DNA of 62,878 nt from Alloalcanivorax xenomutans (lineage in GTDB: Bacteria; Pseudomonadota; Gammaproteobacteria; Pseudomonadales; Alcanivoracaceae), in assembly GCF_900217905.1 (NCBI RefSeq), contig NZ_OBMO01000025.1, positions 1 through 62,878 of the forward strand, read 5' to 3'. A model generated the notes under the pieces. That model worked only from the letters and a program-made list of their open reading frames with translations, had not been told where the DNA came from and did no database searches. Both the position numbers and the translations under genes were made by a program. Position 1 is the stretch's first letter. Every line of letters starts with the position of its first letter. This document shows, piece after piece, positions 35,318 through 45,639 of the stretch.

Positions 35318-36325
35318 TCAGGGCGTCACATCGAAACGCAGAACGCCAATCACCTGCCCTCTGCCGGTCCGCACTTCCACTCGCCAGCGGCCTTCGGCGT
35401 GATCCGGGAAATGCCGTTTGTGGGACCAGGTGCGATAGCCTTCCTGGCGGCCGCCGGTGAGTTCCAGGCCGATCCGGTCCACCAGTTGGCCATCGTGGTA
35501 CCAGTAATGATCGACCGGCTGCCCCAGTCCCAGCGGGGCGCGGATCGCGGTATAGGCGAACAGCCCACCGCTCAGCTCGGAGGCATCGAAGCGGGTACCG
35601 GTCACCAGCGGTTCGCGGCGCTCGCGATTGAGCGTCAACGCCATGGTCCGGTGTTCCAATGACAGGGTCAGAGGCGGCACCAGCCGGGCTCCCCACAGCG
35701 GGACGCTGGCGATCACCACCGAGAACAACACCAGTGCCACCCAGCGATACACCGGGCGCGGCCCACCCACGCGCCAGAAGCTGGGCAGCGCGACCAGGGC
35801 GGTGAGAATGGCGGCGCCATCCAGGGCCAGGTTGGTGGGCACCTTGACGATCAGAGGCAATAACACCAGCAACGCCACGAACAGTGCCCAGGCGTGGTAG
35901 CCAAAATACAGCGCCCGGTGCGCCGCCAGCCGGAAATACAGGGGATCGACGATACTGACCAGCGCGCTGGTCACCACCAGCCCCGTGAACAGCACATAGG
36001 CGGCGCCGCCGGACCATTGCAGCAGAATGAACGGCAGCGTGAAGAAGAAGGCTTCCTGGTGCACCCCCTGGAGCATCAGTTTCAACGCCCCCTGGGACAG
36101 CTTCTGCATGGCCGGGCCGCGTAAAAACCGCGACCACAGCCCCTCGGTGAGCAGCGCCAGCCAGGTGGTGACCAGGATCACCGTCAGCACCGTGGCCAGC
36201 CAGGGTTTGCGTTCCACCAGGAAATAGCTGCTCAGACCGAGCAGAAAGCTGCCCACCGCCCACAGGTAGCGCAGGCGGTGAAAGCGGAGCATCAGGGCAT
36301 CAAGCCATGTGGAGTTCATCATCAC
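35318..36325 (-). CDS. DUF5924/DUF2914-type membrane protein
   Basis: The protein is 335 aa. The first 220 residues contain seven or so hydrophobic helices. The C-terminal 110 residues form a soluble domain of the DUF2914 kind (DHYWYHDGQLVDRIGLELTG, TWSHKRHFPDHAEGRWRVEV). The combination is known in gammaproteobacteria but has no assigned function. It is transcribed alone or at the end of the oad operon; the gap to oadB is 42 bp. Confidence 0.75.
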   Translation of the reverse strand: MMMNSTWLDALMLRFHRLRYLWAVGSFLLGLSSYFLVERKPWLATVLTVILVTTWLALLTEGLWSRFLRGPAMQKLSQGALKLMLQGVHQEAFFFTLPFILLQWSGGAAYVLFTGLVVTSALVSIVDPLYFRLAAHRALYFGYHAWALFVALLVLLPLIVKVPTNLALDGAAILTALVALPSFWRVGGPRPVYRWVALVLFSVVIASVPLWGARLVPPLTLSLEHRTMALTLNRERREPLVTGTRFDASELSGGLFAYTAIRAPLGLGQPVDHYWYHDGQLVDRIGLELTGGRQEGYRTWSHKRHFPDHAEGRWRVEVRTGRGQVIGVLRFDVTP

Positions 36326-36367
36326 CCGGAGTGGTTATAGGGGTGCCCCAGGATACCGATACCGATG

Positions 36368-37666
36368 TCAGCCCACCATGTTCAGCAGCACACCGGCGGC
36401 CACCGCCGAACCGATGACGCCGGCCACATTGGGCCCCATGGCATGCATCAACAGGTGGTTGTGCGGATTGGCTTCCAGCCCCACCCGGTTGGCCACCCGC
36501 GCCGCCATGGGGACCGCGGAGACCCCGGCGGCGCCGATGATCGGGTTCACCGGCACTTTGCCAACGGCGTTCATCAAACGGGCCATCAGCACACCGGAGG
36601 CGGTGCCGATCACGAAAGCCGCCAACCCCAGCAGCAAAATGCCCAGGGTCTCCAACACCAGAAAGCTTTCGGCGCTGAGCTTGGCGCCCACCGCCAGCCC
36701 CAGCAGGATGGTCACCGTGTTGATCAGGGCGTTGCTGGTGGTGTCCACCAGCCGGCTGACCACCCCGGCCTCGCGCATCAGGTTGCCGAAGCAGAACATG
36801 CCCAACAGCGGCGCCGCGTCCGGCAACAACAAGGCCACCAGGATCAGTAGCAACATCGGGAACAGAATTTTTTCCAGGCGCCCCACCGGACGCAGTTGCT
36901 CCATGCGGATTTCCCGCTCCTTGCGGGTAGTGAGCAGGCGGATCACCGGTGGCTGGATCAACGGCACCAAGGCCATATAGGAATAGGCGGCCACGGCGAT
37001 GGCGCCAAGCAGATCCGGCGCCAGGCGGGCGGTGACGTAGATACTGGTGGGGCCGTCGGCGCCACCGATAATACCGATACTGGCGGCATCGGCGAGAGAG
37101 AAGTCCATGCCCACCGCGTTCAGCGCCAAGGCACCAAGCAGCGCGGCGAATATGCCGAACTGGGCGGCGGCGCCGAGCAACAGGGTGCGCGGATTGGCCA
37201 GCAAAGGACCGAAGTCGGTCATGGCGCCAACGCCCATGAAAATCAGTAGCGGGAACACGCCGGTGGTGAGGCCGACGGTATAAATCAAATACAGCAGACC
37301 GTCGCTGAAATTGGCATCGGTAGCCAGGTTGTGCAGTTGCGCCTGCAAAGCCGGCGCCGCCTGGTGATAAGCCCGCATCAAGGCTTCCACACCCGCCGCC
37401 GGGTCAACGCCAAGCGCGGAAGCCATCTGCGCCAGCAAGGCGCTGTCACCGAAGTGCAGCGCCTGGCTCACCGCCGACTCCGCCAACCCGGCCACTGGAA
37501 TATTGGCGAGAATACCGCCGAAGCCGATCGGCACCAGCAGCAGCGGTTCGAAATTCTTGCGGATGGCCAGGTACAACAACACCAGACCCACCCCGATCAT
37601 CACCGCCTGTCCCCAGGTCAGGTGATACAGGCCGGTGCTGTGCCAGAGACTGAGCAAGGCTTCCAT
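36368..37666 (-). CDS. oadB: Na+-pumping oxaloacetate decarboxylase beta subunit
   Basis: The protein is 432 aa and strongly hydrophobic, with about nine to eleven helices. The conserved regions include [21 protein letters not shown] (ion and carboxybiotin site) and [14 protein letters not shown]. It decarboxylates the carboxybiotin of OadA and exports Na+. It follows oadA after 3 bp. Confidence 0.96.
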   Translation of the reverse strand: MEALLSLWHSTGLYHLTWGQAVMIGVGLVLLYLAIRKNFEPLLLVPIGFGGILANIPVAGLAESAVSQALHFGDSALLAQMASALGVDPAAGVEALMRAYHQAAPALQAQLHNLATDANFSDGLLYLIYTVGLTTGVFPLLIFMGVGAMTDFGPLLANPRTLLLGAAAQFGIFAALLGALALNAVGMDFSLADAASIGIIGGADGPTSIYVTARLAPDLLGAIAVAAYSYMALVPLIQPPVIRLLTTRKEREIRMEQLRPVGRLEKILFPMLLLILVALLLPDAAPLLGMFCFGNLMREAGVVSRLVDTTSNALINTVTILLGLAVGAKLSAESFLVLETLGILLLGLAAFVIGTASGVLMARLMNAVGKVPVNPIIGAAGVSAVPMAARVANRVGLEANPHNHLLMHAMGPNVAGVIGSAVAAGVLLNMVG

Positions 37667-37669
37667 GGA

Positions 37670-39448
37670 TCAGTCTCCTATGACCAGCAGGACGTCGCCC
37701 ACCGCCACCGCGTCGCCGCTTTTGACGCGGACCTCCTGAACCGTGCCGGCACGATGGGCGGACACATCGGTCTCCATTTTCATCGCTTCCAGCACCAGGA
37801 CTTTCTGTCCCTGTTCGATTTTTTGTCCGGGTTTGACCAGCACCTCGAAGATGTTACCGGCCAGCGGGGCACTCAGTGGTTCTCCGGCGCCACCGCCCTG
37901 GGAGGACGATGCGGCGGCCGGCGCCTGAACACCATTCTCGGACAACGGTCGGATGCCCTCGACATCACCGCCATCCGCCACCGACACCACATAGCTCTGC
38001 CCTTCCACGGTAACGGTATAGACCCCCTCGCCTTTGCCATCGCCGTCTTCTTCCGGCGCCGGTTCAAAGGCCGCCGCATTGCCACGGTTGGCCAGAAATT
38101 TGAGCCCCACCTGAGGAAACAGCGCATAGGTAAGCACATCGTCCAGACGTTGCTCGCCCTGTGCCAGCGACACATTCTGCTGTTGCGCTTTGTGTTCCAG
38201 TTCCTGTTGCAACCGTGGTAGTTCGGACTCCAACAGATCCGCCGGACGGCAGGTCACCGGCTCGTCCCCTTCCAGTGCCCGTGCCTGCAATTCCGCGTTG
38301 AACGCCGCCGGCGCCAGGCCGTATTCGCCGCGCAGCACGCCACGGGTTTCCTTGCTCAAGGCCTTGTAGCGCTCGCCGGCAAGCACGTTCAGCACCGCCT
38401 GGGTGCCGACAATCTGCGAAGTGGGGGTCACCAGCGGAATGTAGCCCAGGTCCTTGCGCACTCGCGGGATTTCTTCCAGCACCTCATCGAAGCGGTCCTC
38501 CGCGTTCTGCTCACGCAGCTGGCTTTCCATATTGGTGAGCATGCCGCCGGGCACCTGTGCCACCAGAATGCGTGAGTCGACACCACGCAGGCTGCCTTCG
38601 AAGCGGGCGTACTTGAGCCGCACCTGGCGAAAATAAGCGGCGATGTCTTCCAGACGTTTCAGATCCAGTCCGGTGTCCCGTTCCGTTCCCTGCAGCATGG
38701 CCACCACGGTTTCGGTAGGGCTGTGTCCGTAGGTCATCGACATGGAGGAAATCGCCGTGTCCACGTTGTCGATGCCGGCTTCCGCCGCTTTCAGCGCGGT
38801 GGCGGTGGACAGTCCGGTGGTGGCATGACAATGCAGGTGTACCGGTATGGACAAGTCCGCCTTGAGACGCTTCACCAACTCATAGGCGACATTGGGGGTC
38901 AATAACCCGGCCATATCCTTGATCGCCACCGAATCAGCGCCCATGGCTTCGATCCGTTTGCCCTGCTCCACCCACACCTCCAGGGTGTGCACCGGGCTGA
39001 CCGTGTAAGCGATGGTGCCCTGGGCGTGCCCGCCCTGCTTGATCACCGCCGCCACCGCGCGCTCGATATTGCGCATGTCGTTCATGGCATCAAAGATACG
39101 GAACACGTCCACGCCGTTTTTCACCGCGCGCTCGACAAAGGCGTCCACCACGTCATCGCCGTAGTGGCGGTAGCCGAGCAGATTCTGCCCGCGCAGCAGC
39201 ATTTGCTGCGGCGTGTTCGGCATGGCCTTTTTCAGTTCCCGAATGCGCTCCCAGGGATCTTCCCCAAGGTAACGGATGCAGGCGTCGAAAGTGGCGCCGC
39301 CCCAGGATTCCAGAGACCAATAACCGATCTGGTCGAGCTTCTCCGCGATGGGCAGCATGTCATCCAGACGCAGGCGCGTGGCCAGCAAGGACTGATGGGC
39401 GTCGCGCAGGACGACATCGGTGATGCGCAGGGGTTGGGTCGCGGTCAT
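37670..39448 (-). CDS. oadA: Oxaloacetate decarboxylase alpha subunit (biotin carboxyltransferase)
   Basis: The protein is 592 aa. It comprises an N-terminal carboxyltransferase barrel ([20 protein letters not shown]), the PYC/OADA domain, a Ser/Gly/Ala linker, and a C-terminal biotinyl domain with the biotinylated Lys557 in EAMKMETDV. It moves CO2 from oxaloacetate to biotin. The start [11 protein letters not shown] at 39448 is set by homology; an upstream in-frame codon would overlap oadG. Confidence 0.97.
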   Translation of the reverse strand: MTATQPLRITDVVLRDAHQSLLATRLRLDDMLPIAEKLDQIGYWSLESWGGATFDACIRYLGEDPWERIRELKKAMPNTPQQMLLRGQNLLGYRHYGDDVVDAFVERAVKNGVDVFRIFDAMNDMRNIERAVAAVIKQGGHAQGTIAYTVSPVHTLEVWVEQGKRIEAMGADSVAIKDMAGLLTPNVAYELVKRLKADLSIPVHLHCHATTGLSTATALKAAEAGIDNVDTAISSMSMTYGHSPTETVVAMLQGTERDTGLDLKRLEDIAAYFRQVRLKYARFEGSLRGVDSRILVAQVPGGMLTNMESQLREQNAEDRFDEVLEEIPRVRKDLGYIPLVTPTSQIVGTQAVLNVLAGERYKALSKETRGVLRGEYGLAPAAFNAELQARALEGDEPVTCRPADLLESELPRLQQELEHKAQQQNVSLAQGEQRLDDVLTYALFPQVGLKFLANRGNAAAFEPAPEEDGDGKGEGVYTVTVEGQSYVVSVADGGDVEGIRPLSENGVQAPAAASSSQGGGAGEPLSAPLAGNIFEVLVKPGQKIEQGQKVLVLEAMKMETDVSAHRAGTVQEVRVKSGDAVAVGDVLLVIGD

Positions 39449-39465
39449 GGGAGGTTCCGATCGGC

Positions 39466-39711
39466 TCAGGGGCGGGTAGCCCGATGTTGTCGAATGGCGG
39501 CCTGAATCGCGGCCAGAACTTGTGGAGACGGTTGTTCGGCGGAGCAAGCCGGGTTGTCCGTAGCGGCGGGCGGCGCCGTGGCAGCCGGCGCGAATCGGTT
39601 AATCAGCGCGGCCATGGTCACCATCACACCCACCAGAATCAGCAGGAAGGTCATCACCACTCCCATACCGAGCAGCATCAACTCCAGACCCTGGGACAGT
39701 AATGCGGTCAT
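39466..39711 (-). CDS. oadG: Oxaloacetate decarboxylase gamma subunit
   Basis: The protein is 81 aa with one N-terminal membrane helix ([20 protein letters not shown]) and a soluble Ala/Pro-rich tail, as in OadG. It anchors OadA to OadB. It is the first gene of oadGAB. Confidence 0.9.
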   Translation of the reverse strand: MTALLSQGLELMLLGMGVVMTFLLILVGVMVTMAALINRFAPAATAPPAATDNPACSAEQPSPQVLAAIQAAIRQHRATRP

Positions 39712-39990
39712 CAGGCGCTCCCCCTGTAGGATTCAGCGTCGGGCCTTGACGGCCTCGTCATATTTCAGCCGCCTTTTGGGCAGCGAAAGCCAACTCTTGT
39801 GCGGCGCAATGTAGCGGCATTGTCGACAACAGGCAAGATGGCGGATTGGACGATTTTTTCTGCTAAAGGTCGGAAACGCAGTGTTAACAGGGCTTCGAGG
39901 TGTTCAGGGGAAAAGTTCTTAGCTGTGGATATTGGGAAGTTGTCGACATTCAGGCGCAGGGAGAGGATTCGCTGATCCGATGAGAAAGTG

Positions 39991-40062
39991 CCGGGCTGGT
40001 CGAACCGGGGGGTTCTGCTGAATAACTCCCACAGTACGATACAAACAAAAGCGGCTCCCTAA
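39991..40062. repeat. 72-bp direct repeat, distal copy (carries half of a tRNA terminator)
   Basis: It matches 40181-40252 at a constant offset of 190 bp, with two substitutions (40031 and 40051). The copy ends ACAAACAAAAGCGGCTCCCT. This is one arm of the tRNA-Arg terminator without its partner, so this copy cannot form the hairpin. Confidence 0.85.
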
Positions 40063-40180
40063 GCGGTAGCAAGCTCGGCGGGACTGGAAAGCGATGGTGC
40101 GGGGAGGATAGGCTCGCCGCCTTTGGCGGCTCGGGGCTGCGCCCCGTCATCGCTTGCGATGACGCCCTGCGCCCGGCAAG

Positions 40181-40252
40181 CCGGGCTGGTCGAACCGGGG
40201 GGTTCTGCTGAATAACTCCCGCAGTACGATACAAACAAAAACGGCTCCCTAA
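40181..40252. repeat. 72-bp direct repeat, tRNA-proximal copy
   Basis: This is the second copy of the 72-bp unit (CCGGGCTGGTCGAACCGG...). Its last 22 bp are the distal arm of the terminator behind tRNA-Arg. The copy pair suggests a local duplication downstream of the tRNA gene. Confidence 0.85.
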
Positions 40253-40272
40253 AGGGAGCCGCTTTTGTTTGT
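40231..40272 (-). terminator. Rho-independent terminator of tRNA-Arg
   Basis: Read on the minus strand AGGGAGCCG-TTTTTGTTTGT follows its pairing arm directly after the tRNA 3' CCA. The stem is extended by AAACAAAA/TTTTGTTT on both sides, with one mismatch. Confidence 0.85.
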
Positions 40273-40273
40273 A

Positions 40274-40350
40274 TGGCGCGCTGGGGAGGATTCGAACCCC
40301 CGACCTTCTGGTTCGTAGCCAGATGCTCTATCCAACTGAGCTACCAGCGC
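40274..40350 (-). tRNA. tRNA-Arg (anticodon ACG)
   Basis: Read on the minus strand this is 77 nt. It starts GCGCTGGTAGCTCAGTTGG, has anticodon loop CTACGAA with ACG, T-loop GTTCGAATC, acceptor GCGCTGG/CCAGCGC, discriminator G, and an encoded CCA (40274-40276). The ACG anticodon is normally edited to ICG. Confidence 0.97.
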
Positions 40351-40445
40351 TTTAACTGTCTCCAGAGCGTGTCGCCCTGAGAGGCTGCGCATTATTCCCA
40401 AAGCCCTTTTGAGAGTCAAGGGAAGAGCGGCTAAAAGTTGCGCGA

Positions 40446-40925
40446 TCAGTCTTCCGCGGTTTCCATTTGTTTCTGCAGGTAGTTTTCCAGACCCACCTTC
40501 TCGATCAGACCCAGCTGCGTTTCCAGCCAGTCAATATGTTCTTCCTCGCTTTCCAGGATACGGCGGAACAGATCCCGGCTGACGTAATCCTGCACCGACT
40601 CACAATAGGCCATGGCTTCACGCAGATCCGGTACCGCCAGGTGCTCCAATTTGAGGTCGCAGGAAAGCATTTCCTTGGTGTTTTCACCAATCATCAACTT
40701 GCCCAGATCCTGCAGGTTCGGCACCCCTTCCAGGAACAAAATGCGCTCGATGAGCCAGTCCGCGTGCTTCATCTCATCGATGGACTCGTGGTACTCCTTC
40801 TCATACAGAGCATGAAGTCCCCAATCCTTGTACATTTTGGCGTGCAGAAAATACTGGTTAATCGCAATCAGCTCATTACCCAGCGCCCGGTTCAGGTGCT
40901 CGATAACCTTCTTGTCGCCTTTCAT
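40446..40925 (-). CDS. bfr: Bacterioferritin
   Basis: The protein is 159 aa and all-helical. All ferroxidase residues are present: Glu18, Glu51, His54, Glu94, Glu127 and His130. The heme ligand Met52 is also present. It stores iron as a 24-mer in the cytoplasm. The start [19 protein letters not shown] is the family start. It lies downstream of bfd on the same strand, with a possible Fur box between them. Confidence 0.96.
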   Translation of the reverse strand: MKGDKKVIEHLNRALGNELIAINQYFLHAKMYKDWGLHALYEKEYHESIDEMKHADWLIERILFLEGVPNLQDLGKLMIGENTKEMLSCDLKLEHLAVPDLREAMAYCESVQDYVSRDLFRRILESEEEHIDWLETQLGLIEKVGLENYLQKQMETAED

Positions 40926-41027
40926 GGGTGGTCTCCGTGCCGGTATTTGGGGTGCCAATATTGTTCAGCAATAGCCCGGCACGGGCAAGGGATATCGGAA
41001 AAAATTCCAATAAATACAAGTAGTTAT

Positions 41028-41046
41028 ACAAATGAGAATCAGTCTT
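41028..41046. promoter_or_regulatory. Possible Fur box upstream of bfr
   Basis: AATGAGAATCAG contains the TGAGAAT half-site common in Fur boxes, but the second arm is poorly conserved. It lies about 105 bp upstream of the bfr start, beyond the bfd stop. Confidence 0.35.
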
Positions 41047-41066
41047 TGCCGACCTTGCTCATGGGA

Positions 41067-41303
41067 TCAAGCCGGCTGCGGCCAATATTGCACCGCAACC
41101 GACTGATCGGAGGAAACAGAGACGGAGGTCGCCGCTACCGCGCTACGGGTATCACGCAGTACCTGACGGGCGTGGCGGGCACATTTGGCACACTGACTGC
41201 CAACCCCAAGTTCCCGACGAAGATCACGCAGGCTGTCGCAACCATTCATGGCCGCTTCCCGTATATGACCGTCAGTGATGCCGTTGCAGAGACAAACGTA
41301 CAT
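41067..41303 (-). CDS. bfd: Bacterioferritin-associated ferredoxin
   Basis: The protein is 78 aa. The [2Fe-2S] ligands are Cys4, Cys6, Cys38 and Cys41 in MYVCLCNGIT and GSQCAKCARHARQVL. Bfd reduces the heme of Bfr to release stored iron. The neighbouring bfr gene and the Fur-like box upstream agree with this role. The start was set at MYVCLCNG; an ATG six codons upstream is not supported by homology. Confidence 0.95.
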   Translation of the reverse strand: MYVCLCNGITDGHIREAAMNGCDSLRDLRRELGVGSQCAKCARHARQVLRDTRSAVAATSVSVSSDQSVAVQYWPQPA

Positions 41304-41346
41304 GCCACACCTACTCCTCAATCTCTGGAAAGCAGGTTAACCCTAA

Positions 41347-41361
41347 TGCGAATTATTATCA
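41347..41361. promoter_or_regulatory. Fur box upstream of bfd
   Basis: TGCGAAT-T-ATTATCA matches the 7-1-7 Fur consensus TGATAAT-N-ATTATCA at 12 of 14 arm positions. It lies 44 bp upstream of the bfd start, a promoter position. It predicts derepression of bfd under iron limitation. Confidence 0.6.
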
Positions 41362-41578
41362 ACACGTTTCTTTGATCTAATTATTGCACAGGAATAGTGC
41401 GGAAAAGGAACGGGAAGCCCCTCTGGCTTCAAGGGCATGTTGACGCGATCCAGGTCGGTCTTTGCCGTCCGCTCGCTCCGGCCCCGGTGACTGCCGGCTC
41501 CGGAACGAAAGAGAGATCAGGCTCGGAAAGGAGCTCCGGTCCCCGCCATGGAGACGGGGCCGGAGTGATCGAAGGGAC

Positions 41579-42283
41579 CTAGCTTGCGCTGCCAGTGGCG
41601 GCCTTCTTGCGGGCCGGAGCACGACGAGCGGCTTTCTTGCGCGCCGGAGTCTTACGGGTCGCGCTCTTGCGGGTCGCTGCCTTTTTGGTTTTGGCCCGGG
41701 TCGTGGTCTTCTTACGCGCAGTGGTTTTCTTGGCGGTGCTCTTGCGAGCCGCGCGCTTCGCTTTTTGCTCTGCTTTCTTCTGCTCGGCCTTCTCTTTCTT
41801 GGCCAGCTTGCGCTGATATTCACGCAGCTTGCTGGTCAGATTCCGCTGAGCAGTACGCAGCTTTTTATTCTCGCGAGTCACCACTTTTTTAGCCGCCTGG
41901 ATTTCCGCGCGAATCAGTTTCGCTTCACCGCGCAGGTCCTGCAGCTTCAAACGTTGGGTGTTGAGTTTGCCACGAGCGGTTTCGACGGCACGCTTGGCGG
42001 CGGCGGTAGCTTTTCCTTTCGCCTTGTCGCGCTTGGCGGCCAGATCAGTGCGGAGCTTGGCCAGCTTGCCGTTCTCCGTATCCACTTTTTTCTTCTGGCG
42101 ATCCAGTTTGGCCTGCGCCTGGGCAACTTTCTTCTCTGCCTGGCCGACCGCTTTTTCCTGCAGTTTGGCTTTCGCTTCCGCGTTGCTTACGGACTTCGGA
42201 ACCGCCGGTGCTTTGCTGGCGGTAGCGGCCTTTTTACGGGTCGCTGTTTTCTTCCGCGCTGCGGCTTTCTTTGCTTGTGCCAT
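41579..42283 (-). CDS. Histone-H1-like (AlgP-like) Lys/Ala-rich protein
   Basis: The protein is 234 aa. The N-terminal 30 residues and C-terminal 70 residues are KKAA/KKTA/RKTA-type basic repeats like eukaryotic H1 tails. The middle (about 35-165) is a charged region with coiled-coil character (KLQEKAVGQAEKKVAQAQAK). It resembles Pseudomonas AlgP (AlgR3) and probably binds DNA as a nucleoid protein. The tail-coil-tail layout is less usual than a single C-terminal tail. It stands alone. Confidence 0.8.
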   Translation of the reverse strand: MAQAKKAAARKKTATRKKAATASKAPAVPKSVSNAEAKAKLQEKAVGQAEKKVAQAQAKLDRQKKKVDTENGKLAKLRTDLAAKRDKAKGKATAAAKRAVETARGKLNTQRLKLQDLRGEAKLIRAEIQAAKKVVTRENKKLRTAQRNLTSKLREYQRKLAKKEKAEQKKAEQKAKRAARKSTAKKTTARKKTTTRAKTKKAATRKSATRKTPARKKAARRAPARKKAATGSAS

Positions 42284-42612
42284 GATCGATCTCCTAATCC
42301 TATGACGTCACTTACTTCGACAATCGGAAAATAGCATAAAAAAAAATCACTTGGTACATTATTTAATCAGATCGATGCGCGACCGCGTAAAAAGAAAACA
42401 AAAGAAGATTTCCATCGCTCTTCAGCGGCGGAAGAGACGCTCGCCCTTCTCACTCCGCCGTGACCGGCAATAACGAAAAGAATCTTCGTTAGCGGATCGA
42501 ACAACACGCCATCCGTATTCCATTTCCCGCCGGATTGTTGAATGGCGACACACCTCCACTCTCGCCACTTTGCTTTACCGAACGCAACGAAGTGTTACCA
42601 CCGGTGGCACTA

Positions 42613-42670
42613 AGAGCCTGTTTACCATTTCATCGCCGGCGCGATGGAGAATAGATCGCAAACAGGCTCT
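42613..42670. repeat. Small inverted-repeat element
   Basis: AGAGCCTGTTT (42613-42623) and AAACAGGCTCT (42660-42670) are perfect 11-bp inverted ends of a 58-bp segment. It also has an inner palindrome CATCG-CCGGCG-CGATG. It could be a tiny MITE-like remnant or a hairpin. No clear target duplication flanks it. Confidence 0.5.
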
Positions 42671-42897
42671 CAGGGGCGAGTAAGCGGAAAAAAGGAAACC
42701 AACATCCCTACCGGAATCACCGTGATGCCGGCATGGGAAAGGGACTCCTCCACGGAACAGGGGGCATTAAAAAGGCTTATCGCGGTTTAGAGGGAAACGG
42801 TATTACCCTCCATCAAGGACAGCGGAGCCGGCAGGCATGAGTGCCCTTCCTGTCACTGCTGTCCCGCTGGGCCAGGGAGATATAAATTGTTTGGCCG

Positions 42898-43003
42898 CTA
42901 CGAAGCCGCTGTGGGAGCTGATCCGGGCGGCGGGCCGCTGCAAGCGAATCTTGGGCCCGGAAGTCCATTCGCCCGCAGGCAAGCTCCCACAGCGGCTTCG
43001 TAG
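42898..43003. repeat. REP-like palindrome, long form
   Basis: Outer arms CTACGAAGCCGCTGTGGGAG, then CT (42898-42919), pair perfectly with 42982-43003. The inside contains CTGCAAGCGAATC and ATTCGCCCGCAGG, so it is a two-hairpin form of the same REP family. Confidence 0.8.
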
Positions 43004-43203
43004 TCCTTTCCGTGTCAGCGGTCGGCGTTGCTGGAGCCCGGAACGCGGTAGTTCACTCCCAGCAGGTCTGCACGGAGACATCCACCACCTCTATTCCGCA
43101 ATGAGCCATAAAAATCGTCGGGAACGATTTTTTGACGTCGCTCTAGCGACGGCCCGAAGGGGGCCGCCATGTGGACGGCGGGCGGGCATAATAAGGCGGG
43201 CAT

Positions 43204-43231
43204 AAAAAAAGGAGCCGTATGGCTCCTTTTT
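43204..43231 (-). terminator. Rho-independent terminator after adk
   Basis: AAAAAAAGGAGCC-GTAT-GGCTCCTTTTT forms a strong stem with A and T tracts on both sides, 33 bp beyond the adk stop. It can act in both directions. Confidence 0.9.
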
Positions 43232-43264
43232 CAACCTCTTATGAATGAGGTTCGCGGGTGTGTA

Positions 43265-44209
<945 letters not shown>

Positions 44210-45238
44210 CTACTGCCCCAGTGTCAACTCCGCCTGCAAGGGCGAGCCGCGCAGCGGTTCCGGCGCCACCCTGAGCCCGGCCTCGTCGACGCTGGAACCC
44301 GGCGCCGGGGTATAGCGGGCACCGGCGCGCAAATCGGAAAGGTCCGCCGGATAAGACTGCAGCCAATCCTCGCGACGCAAAACCACGGTGGCCGGGAACC
44401 GCTCCACCAGCACACGACGGGCCGCCAACGGCTGCCCCCCCTGCTCGCCCTGGCGCAGGAACACGAACAAGGTGCCACCGGCGGCCACGTCGGCGGCATT
44501 GACGGTGATACGCAGATCATCCAGTTGCCGCGCTTTGGCCAATTGCCGTTCGGTATTGGCCTTGCCCTGCCGCAGCAGGTCACCGGCTTCGCCCTCGCCA
44601 TGGCGGGCGAGCAACGCCTGCCAGGACCGCAGCGCCAGTTCATAACGATGGGCGCGGCTGGCGGCCATGGCTTGCAGCATCCAGGCGCCGTCGTGCTGCG
44701 GATAGGCCTCCAGCACTTTCTGGATTTCCGCTTCGGCGGCGTCGGTGAGACGGCCTTCGTTGGCTTGAATCAGTGACCGTGCCAACAGCAAACGGGCGGC
44801 ATCGTTGTCGGGTTCGAGGAACAGTGCCCGCCGCGCCGCTTCCTCGGCCTGGGCCGGGGCACCCAATTGATCGTAAAGCAGGCCCAGGGCGTACCAGCCG
44901 TCCATGGTCTGATGCTCACGGACCACTTCGGATTGCAGCACCCGGGCGAAGGCGGCGGCACTCAGGTTGTCATTGTCGATTTCCGGCGGTTGCCCCTGGA
45001 TCACACGGCGGGCGGCGTCGCTCAGTTCACGTCGGTCGCTCAGCCACTGGGCGGTTTCCGGATGATAGCCCAGGGTCAGATAGCCCAGCCCGCCCAGCAC
45101 CACCACCAGCAGCGGCAGCGCCAGGCCGGACCAGGAAGCACGGTCGCCGTCACGGCGGGTTTCCCGCCGCCATAACAGAAACACGGACAGCAAGGCGATC
45201 AGCAGGACGGCACCGAGCACCGCAAGCAGGAAGGTCAT
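44210..45238 (-). CDS. ccmI: Cytochrome c biogenesis protein CcmI
   Basis: The protein is 342 aa. Two N-terminal membrane helices (3-23 and 39-59) flank a cytoplasmic loop. The periplasmic part has tetratricopeptide-like repeats (WYALGLLYDQLGAPAQAEEA, RRALFLEPDNDAARLLLARS) and a C-terminal beta domain. It guides apocytochrome c to the CcmF/H ligase. It overlaps ccmH by 4 bp. Confidence 0.92.
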   Translation of the reverse strand: MTFLLAVLGAVLLIALLSVFLLWRRETRRDGDRASWSGLALPLLVVVLGGLGYLTLGYHPETAQWLSDRRELSDAARRVIQGQPPEIDNDNLSAAAFARVLQSEVVREHQTMDGWYALGLLYDQLGAPAQAEEAARRALFLEPDNDAARLLLARSLIQANEGRLTDAAEAEIQKVLEAYPQHDGAWMLQAMAASRAHRYELALRSWQALLARHGEGEAGDLLRQGKANTERQLAKARQLDDLRITVNAADVAAGGTLFVFLRQGEQGGQPLAARRVLVERFPATVVLRREDWLQSYPADLSDLRAGARYTPAPGSSVDEAGLRVAPEPLRGSPLQAELTLGQ

Positions 45239-45639
45239 TGCTCGTCATCCTCCACCCGGCGGCTGGCCCGCCGGATCAATATCACGATGGCACCGCCGCC
45301 CAGCAACAGCAGTATCGCCGGCCCCAGCCACAGCACCAGTGTCTGGGCGTTCACCGGCGGCCGGTAACTGACGAAGTCGCCATAGCGGTCAACGAAATAG
45401 TCGACGATGGCCTGGTCGTCATGCCCTTCCCGGATCATTCGCGCCACCCGCTCGCGCATGTCCTGGGCAATCCCGGCATCGGAATCGGCGATGCTCTGGT
45501 TCTGGCACTTGGGGCAGCGCAATTCCTCGGTCAGCACGCGGAAACGGGTTTCCTGTTCTTCCGTGTCGAATTGGTAAACGTCAATGGCGGCCAGGGCGCC
45601 CTGCCCCAGCACCGTCAACAAGAGCAACAACAGACGCAT
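45235..45639 (-). CDS. ccmH: Cytochrome c maturation thiol reductase CcmH
   Basis: The protein is 134 aa with a signal peptide (MRLLLLLLTVLGQGALA), a redox motif LRCPKCQNQ with Cys42 and Cys45, and a C-terminal membrane helix. It reduces the CXXCH cysteines of apocytochrome c. Its start codon shares one base with the ccmG stop (TAATG). Confidence 0.96.
   Translation of the reverse strand: MRLLLLLLTVLGQGALAAIDVYQFDTEEQETRFRVLTEELRCPKCQNQSIADSDAGIAQDMRERVARMIREGHDDQAIVDYFVDRYGDFVSYRPPVNAQTLVLWLGPAILLLLGGGAIVILIRRASRRVEDDEQ

Larger units (their letters stand above)
39712..40273. other. Gene-free stretch with a 72-bp direct repeat
   Basis: The gap between oadG and tRNA-Arg holds two copies of a 72-bp sequence, separated by small hairpins (GCCGCC-TTT-GGCGGC, CATCGCTTGCGATG), and ends with the tRNA-Arg terminator. 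Open frames here are repeat translations. Confidence 0.7.
42284..43264. other. 981-bp region without a recognisable gene
   Basis: The part next to the H1-like gene (42284-42420) is AT-rich, with ATAAAAAAAAATCAC, and holds that gene's promoter. The rest contains an 11-bp inverted repeat (42613-42670), scraps of the AGCGGAGCC repeat (42820-42840), a REP hairpin (42898-43003) and, at 43110-43190, small palindromes such as GTCGCTCTAGCGAC. No open frame has convincing codon use. Confidence 0.65.

Noticed and set aside
43110-43190. A third copy of the 54-nt core element
   Set aside because: CATGTGGACGGCG and small palindromes are reminiscent, but the core loop and linker cannot be aligned with confidence.
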